Source: JAABQT01 sp041488375
GTDB lineage: Bacteria; Pseudomonadota; Gammaproteobacteria; Burkholderiales; SG8-39
Direction: 5' to 3'
Assembly: GCA_041488375.1 (NCBI GenBank)
Contig: JBGPPD010000121.1
Span: forward strand, 1 to 8,876
Length of the DNA: 8,876 nt
Made by a program: the position numbers and the translations under genes
The notes under the pieces: model-generated
What the model was told of the DNA's origin: nothing
What the model saw: only the letters and a program-made list of their open reading frames with translations
Database searches by the model: none
Shown: piece by piece, positions 1 to 5,391 of the stretch
Numbering within the stretch: the stretch's first letter is position 1
Layout: each line of letters starts with the position of its first letter

Positions 1-294
1 CGCTGACTGCGCGAATGGACTCTCGGTGTCCGGAGTGAATCGAGTCGCGAGGGCCAGATCGACGGTGAGGAACGCGCGGATCCCGAGGCTGCTGTTGAGC
101 GGTTGCGCCTCGACTCGGACCGGCACCAGCGTGTAGATCGTGCCCAAGCTCGGGTCCAGGCAACCGTCGTAGAAGGCGGCGGCACGGAGGATTCTGTCGG
201 TGGTGTACCAGTAGGTGACGCCGCCATCACCAACGATGCCGGCCAGGAGTGTCTGGAGCGCGACGATGAGCTGCTCGTGAATTGACTCACTCAC
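1..294 (-). CDS. Neck / tail-terminator-like phage protein, partial (C-terminus beyond left edge)
   Basis: The 98 codons visible are open to the left edge, so the C-terminus is missing. The protein begins MSESIHEQLIVALQTLLAGI and continues with a region (about residues 55-85) that alternates hydrophobic and polar residues, as in a beta-rich fold. The start is a GTG at 294-292. A TGA lies directly upstream in frame, so this is the first possible start, and an AGAGGG ribosome binding site sits about 5 bases before it. Small proteins with an amphipathic N-terminal helix of the form 'L..AL..LL..I' directly after a gp10-like gene are usually tail-terminator or tail-completion proteins that cap the tail tube at the neck. 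The call here rests mainly on that gene order and on size; no diagnostic motif is visible. The gene is separated from its presumed operon partner (833..1354) by an opposite-strand HNH gene, so late transcription must read through that gene in antisense. Confidence 0.6.
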   Translation of the reverse strand, partial: MSESIHEQLIVALQTLLAGIVGDGGVTYWYTTDRILRAAAFYDGCLDPSLGTIYTLVPVRVEAQPLNSSLGIRAFLTVDLALATRFTPDTESPFAQSA

Positions 295-338
295 TCAGCC
301 CTCTGACTGACCATCCGGTGGTGTAACATCGCGCGCGA

Positions 339-836
339 ATGAGACGCGCAGATCTGGCTGGACGAAGGTTCGGGAGACTCACTGTCATCGCCTACGCCAA
401 CACGGACGGGCATGGCCAAGCGCGTTGGCATTGCCGTTGCGATTGCGGTCGTGAGACCGTGGCGTTCGCCGCGAATCTCGTGAGGAGCCATACGAAGTCC
501 TGCGGTTGTTCCTGGGGTGAGTTGCACGGACATGCCAGCAAGAAGAAAAAGTCCCCTGAATACATCACTTGGGTTGCGATGAGGAACCGTTGCCACAATC
601 CGGCCGTCTTGAACTTCAAGTGGTACGGCGGTCGTGGGATTCGTGTTTGTGACCGGTGGCGCGAGTCCTTCTCTGCCTTCTTTGCGGACATGGGGCCACG
701 GACCAGTCCAGCACACAGCATCGAGCGCATGGACGCGAACGGGAACTACGAGCCCGGGAACTGCCGGTGGGCCACCGCGAAGGAGCAGGCCCAGAATCGC
801 CGTCACCGCGTGGATAGCCGGGCCGCTCATCGCTAG
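339..836 (+). CDS. HNH homing-endonuclease-like protein (zinc ribbon plus HNH)
   Basis: This 165-aa protein is the only plus-strand gene. It has the layout of a widespread family of free-standing phage HNH endonucleases. The N-terminus carries DLAGRRFGRLTVI (residues 5-17), then a cysteine cluster typical of a zinc ribbon: C32, C34, C36 and, after a TKS, C55 and C57. Next come PEYITW (73-78), a YGGRGIRVCDRW block (96-107), and the C-terminal core HSIERMD...NYEPGNCRWAT (126-146) followed by QNRR. H126, N141 and N153 are the likely HNH-type residues, by position. Such enzymes nick or cut DNA and spread by homing, usually into an allele lacking the gene. The ATG at 339 is the first in-frame start after a TAA at 324-326. 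No ribosome binding site is visible, only a weak promoter-like pair (CTGACT, 15 bases, TAACAT at 324-329). Local GC is lower than in its neighbours (about 47% in 541-600), which suggests recent acquisition. Confidence 0.9.
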   Translation: MRRADLAGRRFGRLTVIAYANTDGHGQARWHCRCDCGRETVAFAANLVRSHTKSCGCSWGELHGHASKKKKSPEYITWVAMRNRCHNPAVLNFKWYGGRGIRVCDRWRESFSAFFADMGPRTSPAHSIERMDANGNYEPGNCRWATAKEQAQNRRHRVDSRAAHR

Positions 837-1354
837 GCCGCCCTGGTCCACAACGCATCCAGTTCCCGGCGGACGTCGGCCACGACCAGCGCGGGGATCT
901 TCTGCGCCGCGGGAAGGAGCGCCGGATGTCGCGGCACCGTCGCGCCGGGGTGGTGCACGAGACGCGTGAAAACGAGATCGCCGCCGAAGCCGAAGCCACC
1001 CGCGACCGCGAAGGCCAGCACCGTCTTCCGCCTCGGCTTGATGACGTGGGGCTTGATGCGGCCGCCCGTCTCCTGCAAGCCTGCGAAACCCTTCGCGGTC
1101 AGCATGACGGCGACGCTGTCGCCGGACATCGTGACGGGCGAGGCCGTGATGAGCTTCCAGGCGCCGGCATCCTTACGGCCGAAGATGCCCTTCCCGATCC
1201 CGTGCTGGACGAAGCCCCGGACCGCGACCGCGCGCGCCTCGGTCGCCCTGGTCTCGATCGCGCTGGCGACGATGCGATTGACCTCCGGCCCACCGAAGCG
1301 GCCGATGGCGGAGCGGACCGCCGCGTCATCGAGGGTGATCTCGATTGCGATCAC
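833..1354 (-). CDS. HK97 gp10-like tail-completion / head-tail joining protein
   Basis: This 173-aa protein matches the HK97 gp10-like family of small neck proteins, which help join the tail to the filled head. The typical signature is present in order: GLQETGGRIKPHVIKP (residues 92-107), then a KTVLAFAVAGG strand (110-120), VFTRLVHHPGATVPRHP (128-144) and a helical C-terminus. In this family the 'ETGG' element, the 'K.LAF' strand and 'V.HPG...P..P' are the most conserved blocks. The start is GTG at 1354-1352. It overlaps the TGA of the connector gene as GTGA and has a purine-rich GGGGAGAGGG before it, so translation is probably coupled to the connector. The 3' end is unusual: its TAG and the TAG of the convergent HNH gene share one CTAG palindrome at 833-836. 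Confidence 0.85.
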   Translation of the reverse strand: MIAIEITLDDAAVRSAIGRFGGPEVNRIVASAIETRATEARAVAVRGFVQHGIGKGIFGRKDAGAWKLITASPVTMSGDSVAVMLTAKGFAGLQETGGRIKPHVIKPRRKTVLAFAVAGGFGFGGDLVFTRLVHHPGATVPRHPALLPAAQKIPALVVADVRRELDALWTRAA

Positions 1355-2100
1355 GTATCCCTCTCCCCGGTGACGCTGCGGACGGACACCGGCAATGCCC
1401 CGGCGGAGTCCAGCGCCGCCTGCATGCCTGGCGTGATGTAGGCGGGGCCGCTGAACGACCTGTTGCCCAACCCATCGCTCACGGAGTTCAGGCCCACCTG
1501 TCGCTTCGGCCCAGGCGTTCGCTGATCGATCATCCAGGCGACCAGCTCATCGAACACGCGCAGGATCGCGTAGGGCACCGGATCCGCCCCGGAGATGGTC
1601 CCGGCGGTGTTCTGGTAGCCGGCGATGTAGATGACCCTCACGGCCCGCCAGCTCCAGGACCATGACGCCGGGAGACTGCCCATGACGCGGACGAGCTTCC
1701 CCACCGGGTTCGAGGCGATGTAGTCGGTGTTGACGGTCAAGAGGCTCCCGGCACCGTAGACGCGTGACGTGTCCTCGTTGACGCTGGTCACGGAGACGAC
1801 CGGGAACTCGTTGAGGTAGATCGTCGTGCGCGCGGACGACGGCGGCCCCAGGAACGGGCCACCGAGGTCGTAGGCGAAGACGCGGCCGATGGTGGCCTGC
1901 AACGCGAGCGCCGAGGTCTCCCGCGGGTGGTACTCGGTGAGCGAGCCGCGCGAGACAATGTGGCGGCCCCAGGCATCCTCCACGATCTGCGACGCCTGGT
2001 TGACGCAGTCCTCGATCAGCGAGTCGATGGCGGACCCGGTGATGATCACGGCCGCCTTCGTCGCGGCGACCGTCCGGAGTGCGTGGGCCCAGAGCGCCAT
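1351..2100 (-). CDS. Head-tail connector (gp6-like adaptor) protein
   Basis: This 249-aa protein resembles the phage head-tail connector or adaptor family, which forms a ring under the portal and receives the tail. The recognisable core is IYLNEFPVVSVTSVNED (residues 94-110), an LTVNTDYI segment (121-128), GKLVRV (134-139) and VRVIYIAGY (154-162). It is followed by a helical stretch (VPYAILRVFDELVAWM, 175-190) that in the family packs the ring. The N-terminus (residues 12-45) is predicted helical. The C-terminal tail (200-249) is Gly/Ser-rich and probably flexible. The ATG at 2100 lies 6 bases after the stop of the 53-aa gene and is preceded by AGGCGGGG. The gene is slightly longer than many gp6-type adaptors because of the N- and C-terminal extensions. 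It overlaps the gp10-like gene by four bases, and this neck-gene order is standard. Confidence 0.82.
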   Translation of the reverse strand: MALWAHALRTVAATKAAVIITGSAIDSLIEDCVNQASQIVEDAWGRHIVSRGSLTEYHPRETSALALQATIGRVFAYDLGGPFLGPPSSARTTIYLNEFPVVSVTSVNEDTSRVYGAGSLLTVNTDYIASNPVGKLVRVMGSLPASWSWSWRAVRVIYIAGYQNTAGTISGADPVPYAILRVFDELVAWMIDQRTPGPKRQVGLNSVSDGLGNRSFSGPAYITPGMQAALDSAGALPVSVRSVTGERDT

Positions 2101-2106
2101 CCCCGC

Positions 2107-2268
2107 CTATTTGCCGGCCGGCTTCTTGGCCTTTTCCGGCTTCTTCTCCGCTGCCGAGACGTCGAACTCTCCCGCCTCGATCTGCTGGATCACCATCTCG
2201 CCGGTACGGGGGTTCTGCACGCTGGCCCGCAGCGCGTCCAGCACCCTCTCCTTGTCGATGCTCGCCAT
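2107..2268 (-). CDS. Small Lys/Pro-rich protein of unknown function (53 aa)
   Basis: This short reading frame has good start signals: ATG at 2268 with GGGAGG six bases upstream, starting 15 bases after the stop of the 181-aa gene. It ends with TAG at 2107, six bases before the connector start. The protein starts MASIDKERVLDALRASVQNP and has a negatively charged middle (QQIEAGEFDVSAAE). It ends in an alternating Lys/Pro tail (EKKPEKAKKPAGK). It has no cysteine and no membrane segment. It fills the gap between two genes exactly, which supports it being translated. The basic tail could bind nucleic acid or an acidic partner, but this is only inference. I do not recognise a family. Confidence 0.72.
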   Translation of the reverse strand: MASIDKERVLDALRASVQNPRTGEMVIQQIEAGEFDVSAAEKKPEKAKKPAGK

Positions 2269-2283
2269 CGGTGGCCTCCCTTC

Positions 2284-2829
2284 TTACGATTCGATCGCGT
2301 ACGTCAGGACCAGGTCGACGCTCGTGGCCGTGGCGCACGAGCCGCCGGTCTTCCCGATGGTGACGGCCGTGTTGACGTCGTTCGTGACGAATGACGCGCC
2401 GTCGGCCAGGATCGAGGCCAGGCCGGAGACGTTCGCCACGTTGGTGAGACCCGGACCGACCTTCGCGCTCTGCGTCAGCGCAGCAGCCGCGGCGCTGAGG
2501 AGTGTGGCGCTGCCAGCGGACTGCGTGCTGAGCACCACGACCGCCGTGCATGTCGCGACGGCCCCCCCCACCGGGACCATGTACCCGTCGATCAGGCGGT
2601 ACTTGATCCCTGGGCGAGCGGGGAGCAGCGTGACGCCCGTGTTGACGTTCGCGATCGAGATGCGGAAGCGCTGGTTGTAGGCGGCGCCACCGCCCGCCTG
2701 AGAGACGACACGACCGGTGCCGCGCTCCAGGTAGACATCCGTGTTGTACGTCGCATCCTGGGCGAAGATGACGGGAGTGGCGAGCACGCCCAGGAGGGCG
2801 ATCGCGACGAGACGGCGCAGTGACCTCAT
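2284..2829 (-). CDS. Predicted exported phage-module protein with signal peptide (181 aa)
   Basis: The N-terminus is a textbook Sec signal peptide: a basic n-region (MRSLRR), a hydrophobic core (LVAIALLGVLATPVIF, residues 7-22) and a plausible signal peptidase I site after A23 or Q24, before DATYNT. The remaining roughly 157 residues are rich in Ala, Val, Thr and Gly in short alternating stretches (KYRLIDGYMVPVGGAV at 76-91; SVDLVLTYAIE at 170-180), as in beta-sandwich virion proteins. Two cysteines (C94 and C165) could form a disulfide after export. The ATG at 2829 has GGAGGAG eight bases upstream and starts 12 bases after the 64-aa gene. From its place in the head operon it is probably a decoration or accessory virion protein, but a signal peptide is unexpected for a cytoplasmically assembled head. 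A run of eight G (minus strand; 2562-2569) lies within the gene. Function unknown. Confidence 0.8.
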   Translation of the reverse strand: MRSLRRLVAIALLGVLATPVIFAQDATYNTDVYLERGTGRVVSQAGGGAAYNQRFRISIANVNTGVTLLPARPGIKYRLIDGYMVPVGGAVATCTAVVVLSTQSAGSATLLSAAAAALTQSAKVGPGLTNVANVSGLASILADGASFVTNDVNTAVTIGKTGGSCATATSVDLVLTYAIES

Positions 2830-2841
2830 GACCTTCTCCTC

Positions 2842-3036
2842 CTACCTGACCGGCCGCGCCACGCGGGCGGCCCGTTCGCCGCGGTTGGGCGCGGCCGTTT
2901 CGGGAACCGTCTCGACTCGCTCCGCGACGCCGATTCGCAACAGCGCGACGCCGCGCTCGTCGGGAACGTCCATCTCCTGACCGGGGGTGTAGGTGTGGAA
3001 GCCCTCGGCGAACGATTCGGTGATCCGGACTCTCAT
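2842..3036 (-). CDS. Small head-region protein downstream of the capsid gene (64 aa)
   Basis: The first 40 residues (MRVRITESFAEGFHTYTPGQ, then MDVPDERGVALLRIGVAERV) follow a common pattern of short phage proteins encoded just after the capsid gene: an N-terminal strand, 'Y.PG.E.D.P.E.A..LI..G.AE' and then a divergent tail. The tail here is Arg/Ala/Pro-rich (RGERAARVARPVR). Function in the family is not established; proximity to the head genes suggests a head or neck role. The ATG at 3036 has no evident ribosome binding site. It starts 9 bases after a very stable hairpin (3046-3071) that lies between it and the capsid stop, so its translation may be kept well below that of the capsid. It ends 12 bases before the start of the 181-aa gene. 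Confidence 0.72.
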   Translation of the reverse strand: MRVRITESFAEGFHTYTPGQEMDVPDERGVALLRIGVAERVETVPETAAPNRGERAARVARPVR

Positions 3037-3041
3037 GGTTC

Positions 3042-3080
3042 GGAGGGGCGGACGGCCGAAGCCGTCCGCCCGAGCCCTCC
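3042..3080 (-). promoter_or_regulatory. UUCG-capped hairpin between capsid gene and 64-aa gene
   Basis: A perfect 11-bp inverted repeat (GGGCGGACGGC at 3046-3056 and GCCGTCCGCCC at 3061-3071) encloses four bases. In minus-strand RNA these read UUCG, closed by a C-G pair: the exceptionally stable C(UUCG)G tetraloop. GGAG (3042-3045) and CTCC (3077-3080) can extend the stem across a bulge. No U-tract follows, so it does not look like a standard intrinsic terminator. An mRNA-stabilising end, a processing site or a block to the next gene's translation is more likely. It starts eight bases after the capsid stop codon. Confidence 0.72.
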
Positions 3081-4468
3081 TACCCGAGCGCGAGGACCTT
3101 GACCGCGGTCGTGTCCACGAGGTTGCCGTCCGCGCGATGGCTGGCCTCGAAGTACACCTGGTGCTCCTTCACGTAGAGCTCGTCCGCCCGCACGAACCGC
3201 ACGGCGCCGGCGTTTCGGACGATGTAGGCGATCTTCCAGTTCCCGAAGGCCAGGAGCTTCTGGCCCGTCGTGAACGCGGAGGCCATGTCGTTGTTGATCA
3301 GCACGGGGTACCCGAACAGGCGATCCGGCTGGCCCACCTGGGTCGACATCTCCCAGAGGTAGCGGCCCTGGCCGTCCTTGAACTTCCGGAGGGCCGCCGC
3401 GACGGTGTCGTGCACCATGAACTGGGTGTCCGGGAGGTTCCGGTAGGCCAGGTCCAGCGAGTGGATCAGGCTGATGACGTCGTCGAAGATGAAGGCGTTC
3501 GTCGCCGTCGCCGTGACGCCAATGGTCGCGGCCGGAATGACGCCCTTGGGCTCCGTGGTCCCGGCGCCCACCGTGAACTTCGTGTTCTTGATGCGGCCGA
3601 TGCGGCGGCCCAGCGCGGTCCCGAGGTAGCCCGAGATGTTGATGAACGAGTCCTGGAGCAGCTCCCACGAGACGAGCACGCCATCCGAGGAGAACTTGAA
3701 GGCGCCCAGGTTGACCACGCCGAACGTCGGGTCGGTCGTGGTGGTGGCGGTCGTCGCCTCGGCCAGGATCCGGCCCGTGTTCGCGGTGTCCGACACGGTC
3801 GGCCAGGGCAGGGTCGCGCCGGTCTCGGTGTCGACCTGATAGGCCGACTCCGCGAAGCGCGCGTACCACTTCTGCACCTCGTAGAAGTCCCGCATCATCT
3901 CGTTCGGGACCGCGTTGCCGCCGGCCGTGGTGGTGCCGATGGACAGGGCGCGGGCCTCCGCCGCGCTGCGCGTCTCCAGGATGTCGCCGTCGCGGTTGGC
4001 CAGGACCGGGATGAAGCTCCGGACCATCTCGCCGCTCGCCGTCCGCCGCACGCGGGAGCCGACGTTCATCTCCGGGTTGTCGATGTCGACGCCGCACTTC
4101 TGCGCCGCCGCTCGCATGTCCTGGGTCGCCCGGCGACCCAGGCACCAGCCGCGGAAGGCCAGGTCACGCTCGTCCTCGCTCGGAGTTGCGAGACCCTCCG
4201 AGACGACCGTCACGGTCTTGCGCCCGCGGGACTGCGCCAGCTCGCGATCCTCGGCGGCGAGACGCTCCTCGACCGAGGCCAGGTCCACGCGCCGCTGTGC
4301 CTCGGCGTCGAGGTCGGTCCTGATCTTGTCGACCTCGCCCATCAGCGTGTCGAACTTGGCCTGGTGGTCCTTGTTCCACGCGGCCTTGTTCGTGTCGTGG
4401 TAGGCCCGCGCCTCCTCGTTCAGCTTGATCCGCCGGGTGATGAGGTCCTTCTCGGTCGTCTTGTCCAC
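3080..4468 (-). CDS. HK97-fold phage major capsid protein
   Basis: This 462-aa protein is the shell subunit. Residues 1 to about 80 are highly charged and predicted coiled-coil (ITRRIKLNEEARAYH, EVDKIRTDLDAEAQRRVDL, VEERLAAEDREL), as in the delta/scaffold domain of HK97-type capsids. A Gly/Ala-rich block TTTAGGNAVPNEM (179-191) marks the start of the mature fold. Family hallmarks follow: SSDGVLVSWELLQDS (260-274), GAGTTEPKGVI (301-311), LDLAYRNLPDTQFMVHD (338-354) and LFGYPVLINNDM (384-395). The N-terminal part is probably removed by the protease encoded upstream, with a cut somewhere before residue 180; the exact site is not visible. The start is GTG at 4468 with GGAGG six bases before it. 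A 216-bp leader precedes the gene, which suggests expression control separate from the genes upstream. A hairpin follows the stop. Confidence 0.96.
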   Translation of the reverse strand: MDKTTEKDLITRRIKLNEEARAYHDTNKAAWNKDHQAKFDTLMGEVDKIRTDLDAEAQRRVDLASVEERLAAEDRELAQSRGRKTVTVVSEGLATPSEDERDLAFRGWCLGRRATQDMRAAAQKCGVDIDNPEMNVGSRVRRTASGEMVRSFIPVLANRDGDILETRSAAEARALSIGTTTAGGNAVPNEMMRDFYEVQKWYARFAESAYQVDTETGATLPWPTVSDTANTGRILAEATTATTTTDPTFGVVNLGAFKFSSDGVLVSWELLQDSFINISGYLGTALGRRIGRIKNTKFTVGAGTTEPKGVIPAATIGVTATATNAFIFDDVISLIHSLDLAYRNLPDTQFMVHDTVAAALRKFKDGQGRYLWEMSTQVGQPDRLFGYPVLINNDMASAFTTGQKLLAFGNWKIAYIVRNAGAVRFVRADELYVKEHQVYFEASHRADGNLVDTTAVKVLALG

Positions 4469-4684
4469 TTGGCGCCTCCAGCGCTTGGCCAGGAGTGCGC
4501 CCGCCGCCGGAAAGAAGAAGGGCGCAAGCCCTGGCGAGATTTCGGTGAACCTCTCGCCGTGGCCCGCGCCCGCTTCGGCGTGCTGCGGATCACGCTAGGA
4601 CGGTCGGCTCCGAGTCGGTCGCGACCCGCCTGCCGCCGAACTTCAACGTCTCGACTTGAACCCTACGACCTCACGCGCCAGGCT
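4469..4684 (-). promoter_or_regulatory. 216-bp non-coding leader of the capsid gene with several inverted repeats
   Basis: No credible reading frame fills this gap, which is by far the longest in the operon. It contains a cluster of inverted repeats. A near-palindrome at 4642-4660 has TTCAA/TTGAA arms and GTC/GAC inside. An odd palindrome GGCTTCAAGCC (4681-4691) overlaps the upstream stop. A 10-bp palindrome GGTCGCGACC lies at 4617-4626. A 5-bp hairpin GCGTG/CACGC spans 4578-4595, and two tandem hairpins follow at 4519-4558. The capsid ribosome binding site (GGAGG) is at the proximal end. A TTGAAG lies on the minus strand near 4641-4646, but no good -10 element follows it, so no promoter is called. 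The region probably serves as a promoter/operator or structured 5' leader for high capsid expression; this is inference. Confidence 0.5.
4509..4558 (-). terminator. Tandem hairpins followed by a pyrimidine tract (terminator-like) in capsid leader
   Basis: Read on the minus strand, a perfect 7-bp stem (GGCGAGA / TCTCGCC, 4552-4558 with 4533-4539, 12-base loop) is followed at once by a 5-bp stem (AGGGC, TTGC loop, GCCCT; 4519-4532) and then TTCTTCTTTCC (4509-4518 and the base before). Stem plus U-rich tail resembles a weak Rho-independent terminator or attenuator about 50 bases before the capsid start. The second stem is short and the tail is broken by C, so termination would be partial at best. 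It could equally be a structured leader element. Confidence 0.35.
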
Positions 4685-4924
4685 TCAAGCCCCTTCGCCG
4701 GTCCGTGCCTCACTTTGTCGCAAGTGGCGCACACGGCAGGCATGACCGCAGAAGTTCCGCGCGCGGCGGTGCCGCTGCTTCTGGAGGTATTCGATGCCGC
4801 AACCGTCGCACGTCCGGCGCCGCTCCGCGAGATGCTCGACGATCGGCCGCAGCTCCTCGTCGACCAGGTCGGGCGCGAGCGGACGTAGATCCGCCAGCGC
4901 TTCGAGCGGAGTCCCCTGGTCCAT
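4685..4924 (-). CDS. Small four-cysteine zinc-finger-like protein (79 aa)
   Basis: The ATG at 4924-4922 overlaps the TGA of the 152-aa gene as ATGA, with no ribosome binding site of its own, so translation is probably coupled to that gene. The N-terminal half is acidic (PLEALADLRPLAPDLVDEEL). The C-terminal half is strongly basic and holds two cysteine pairs: C39-x2-C42 in CDGCG, then 16 residues, then C59-x3-C63 in FCGHAC followed by RVRHLRQ. This spacing fits a small treble-clef or zinc-ribbon fold, as in short phage-encoded proteins that bind nucleic acid. I cannot assign a role. A nucleic-acid-binding regulator or a capsid-assembly accessory are both possible. It is the last gene before the capsid leader. 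Confidence 0.72.
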   Translation of the reverse strand: MDQGTPLEALADLRPLAPDLVDEELRPIVEHLAERRRTCDGCGIEYLQKQRHRRARNFCGHACRVRHLRQSEARTGEGA

Positions 4925-5382
4925 CAGTTGATGGAGGCCCAGGCGTCCGCGGTGAGCGTCACGTTCGTGTTCGCCGAGTAGTTGAGCTTGAGGTACCGCC
5001 ACGGATGATAGGGCCGCAGGATGTAGTAGCCCGTCGTGGCGGTCGTGATCGTGATGGCAGCCGACGTCACCGTCTCGGGCGAGGCCTGCAGCGCATAGGC
5101 CACGTTGAAGAAGTTCGTGTTGTCCATCGACCCCAGGATGTTCACCGTCACCGTGGGCCCGCCGCCGATGGTCGAGACGATTTTCAGCAGACCCGAGCCG
5201 CGCATGTTGCCGCGGTCCATCGTGTTCGTCGTGTCCGCGTTGCCGACCTGGGTGGTGCCGAGATTCACGCCCGGGAGGGTGAGCGTACCGGTCTGGACCT
5301 CGATCGTAGCAGCCGGCGCCGGCATGGGGGCCAGCAGCCCACCCAAGATCAGCAGCAGTGCGATGAGTCGTCGCGTCTTCAT
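4924..5382 (-). CDS. Predicted exported phage-module protein with signal peptide (152 aa)
   Basis: The N-terminus is a clear Sec-type signal peptide: MKTRR, hydrophobic core LIALLLILGGLLAPM (residues 6-20), and a small-residue cleavage region PAPAA (21-25). The mature part of about 127 residues reads as repeated beta-strands: PTVTVNILGSMDNTNFFNVAY (76-96), AITITTATTGYYILRP (109-124) and WRYLKLNYSANTNVTLTADAW (128-148). The pattern 'T+V.+.GS.D...F..+', then 'YL+L.YS.N.NVT+TA..W', recurs in small phage structural proteins of beta-sandwich type, so a virion surface or decoration role is likely. The ATG at 5382 has AGGAGG five bases upstream, nine bases after the protease stop. The 3' end overlaps the 79-aa gene. 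An exported protein between protease and capsid is unusual. Membrane tethering of prohead assembly, or a host-surface role, are alternatives. Confidence 0.82.
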   Translation of the reverse strand: MKTRRLIALLLILGGLLAPMPAPAATIEVQTGTLTLPGVNLGTTQVGNADTTNTMDRGNMRGSGLLKIVSTIGGGPTVTVNILGSMDNTNFFNVAYALQASPETVTSAAITITTATTGYYILRPYHPWRYLKLNYSANTNVTLTADAWASIN

Positions 5383-5391
5383 CGGAGCCTC

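Noticed and set aside
291..851. 186-codon minus-strand frame antisense to the HNH gene, ending in a GTGA overlap with the tail-terminator-like start
   Set aside because: The plus-strand frame matches a well-known HNH endonuclease pattern along its whole length. The antisense product has no recognisable pattern and is most simply a GC-driven shadow. The stop/start overlap is intriguing but not enough.
1547..2551. 334-codon minus-strand frame across connector, 53-aa and exported-protein genes
   Set aside because: It crosses three well-supported genes in another frame and is dominated by Arg, Gly and His, a shadow signature.
4653..4662. tRNA T-loop-like GGTTCAAGTC on the minus strand in the capsid leader
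   Set aside because: The flanking bases do not form a 5-bp T-stem and no acceptor, D or anticodon arm could be laid out around it.
2993..4888. Very long plus-strand frame (631 codons) opposite the capsid gene
   Set aside because: It is antisense to the clearly coding capsid and zinc-finger genes and its Arg/Ala/Asp/Val-heavy composition is typical of a GC-rich shadow frame.
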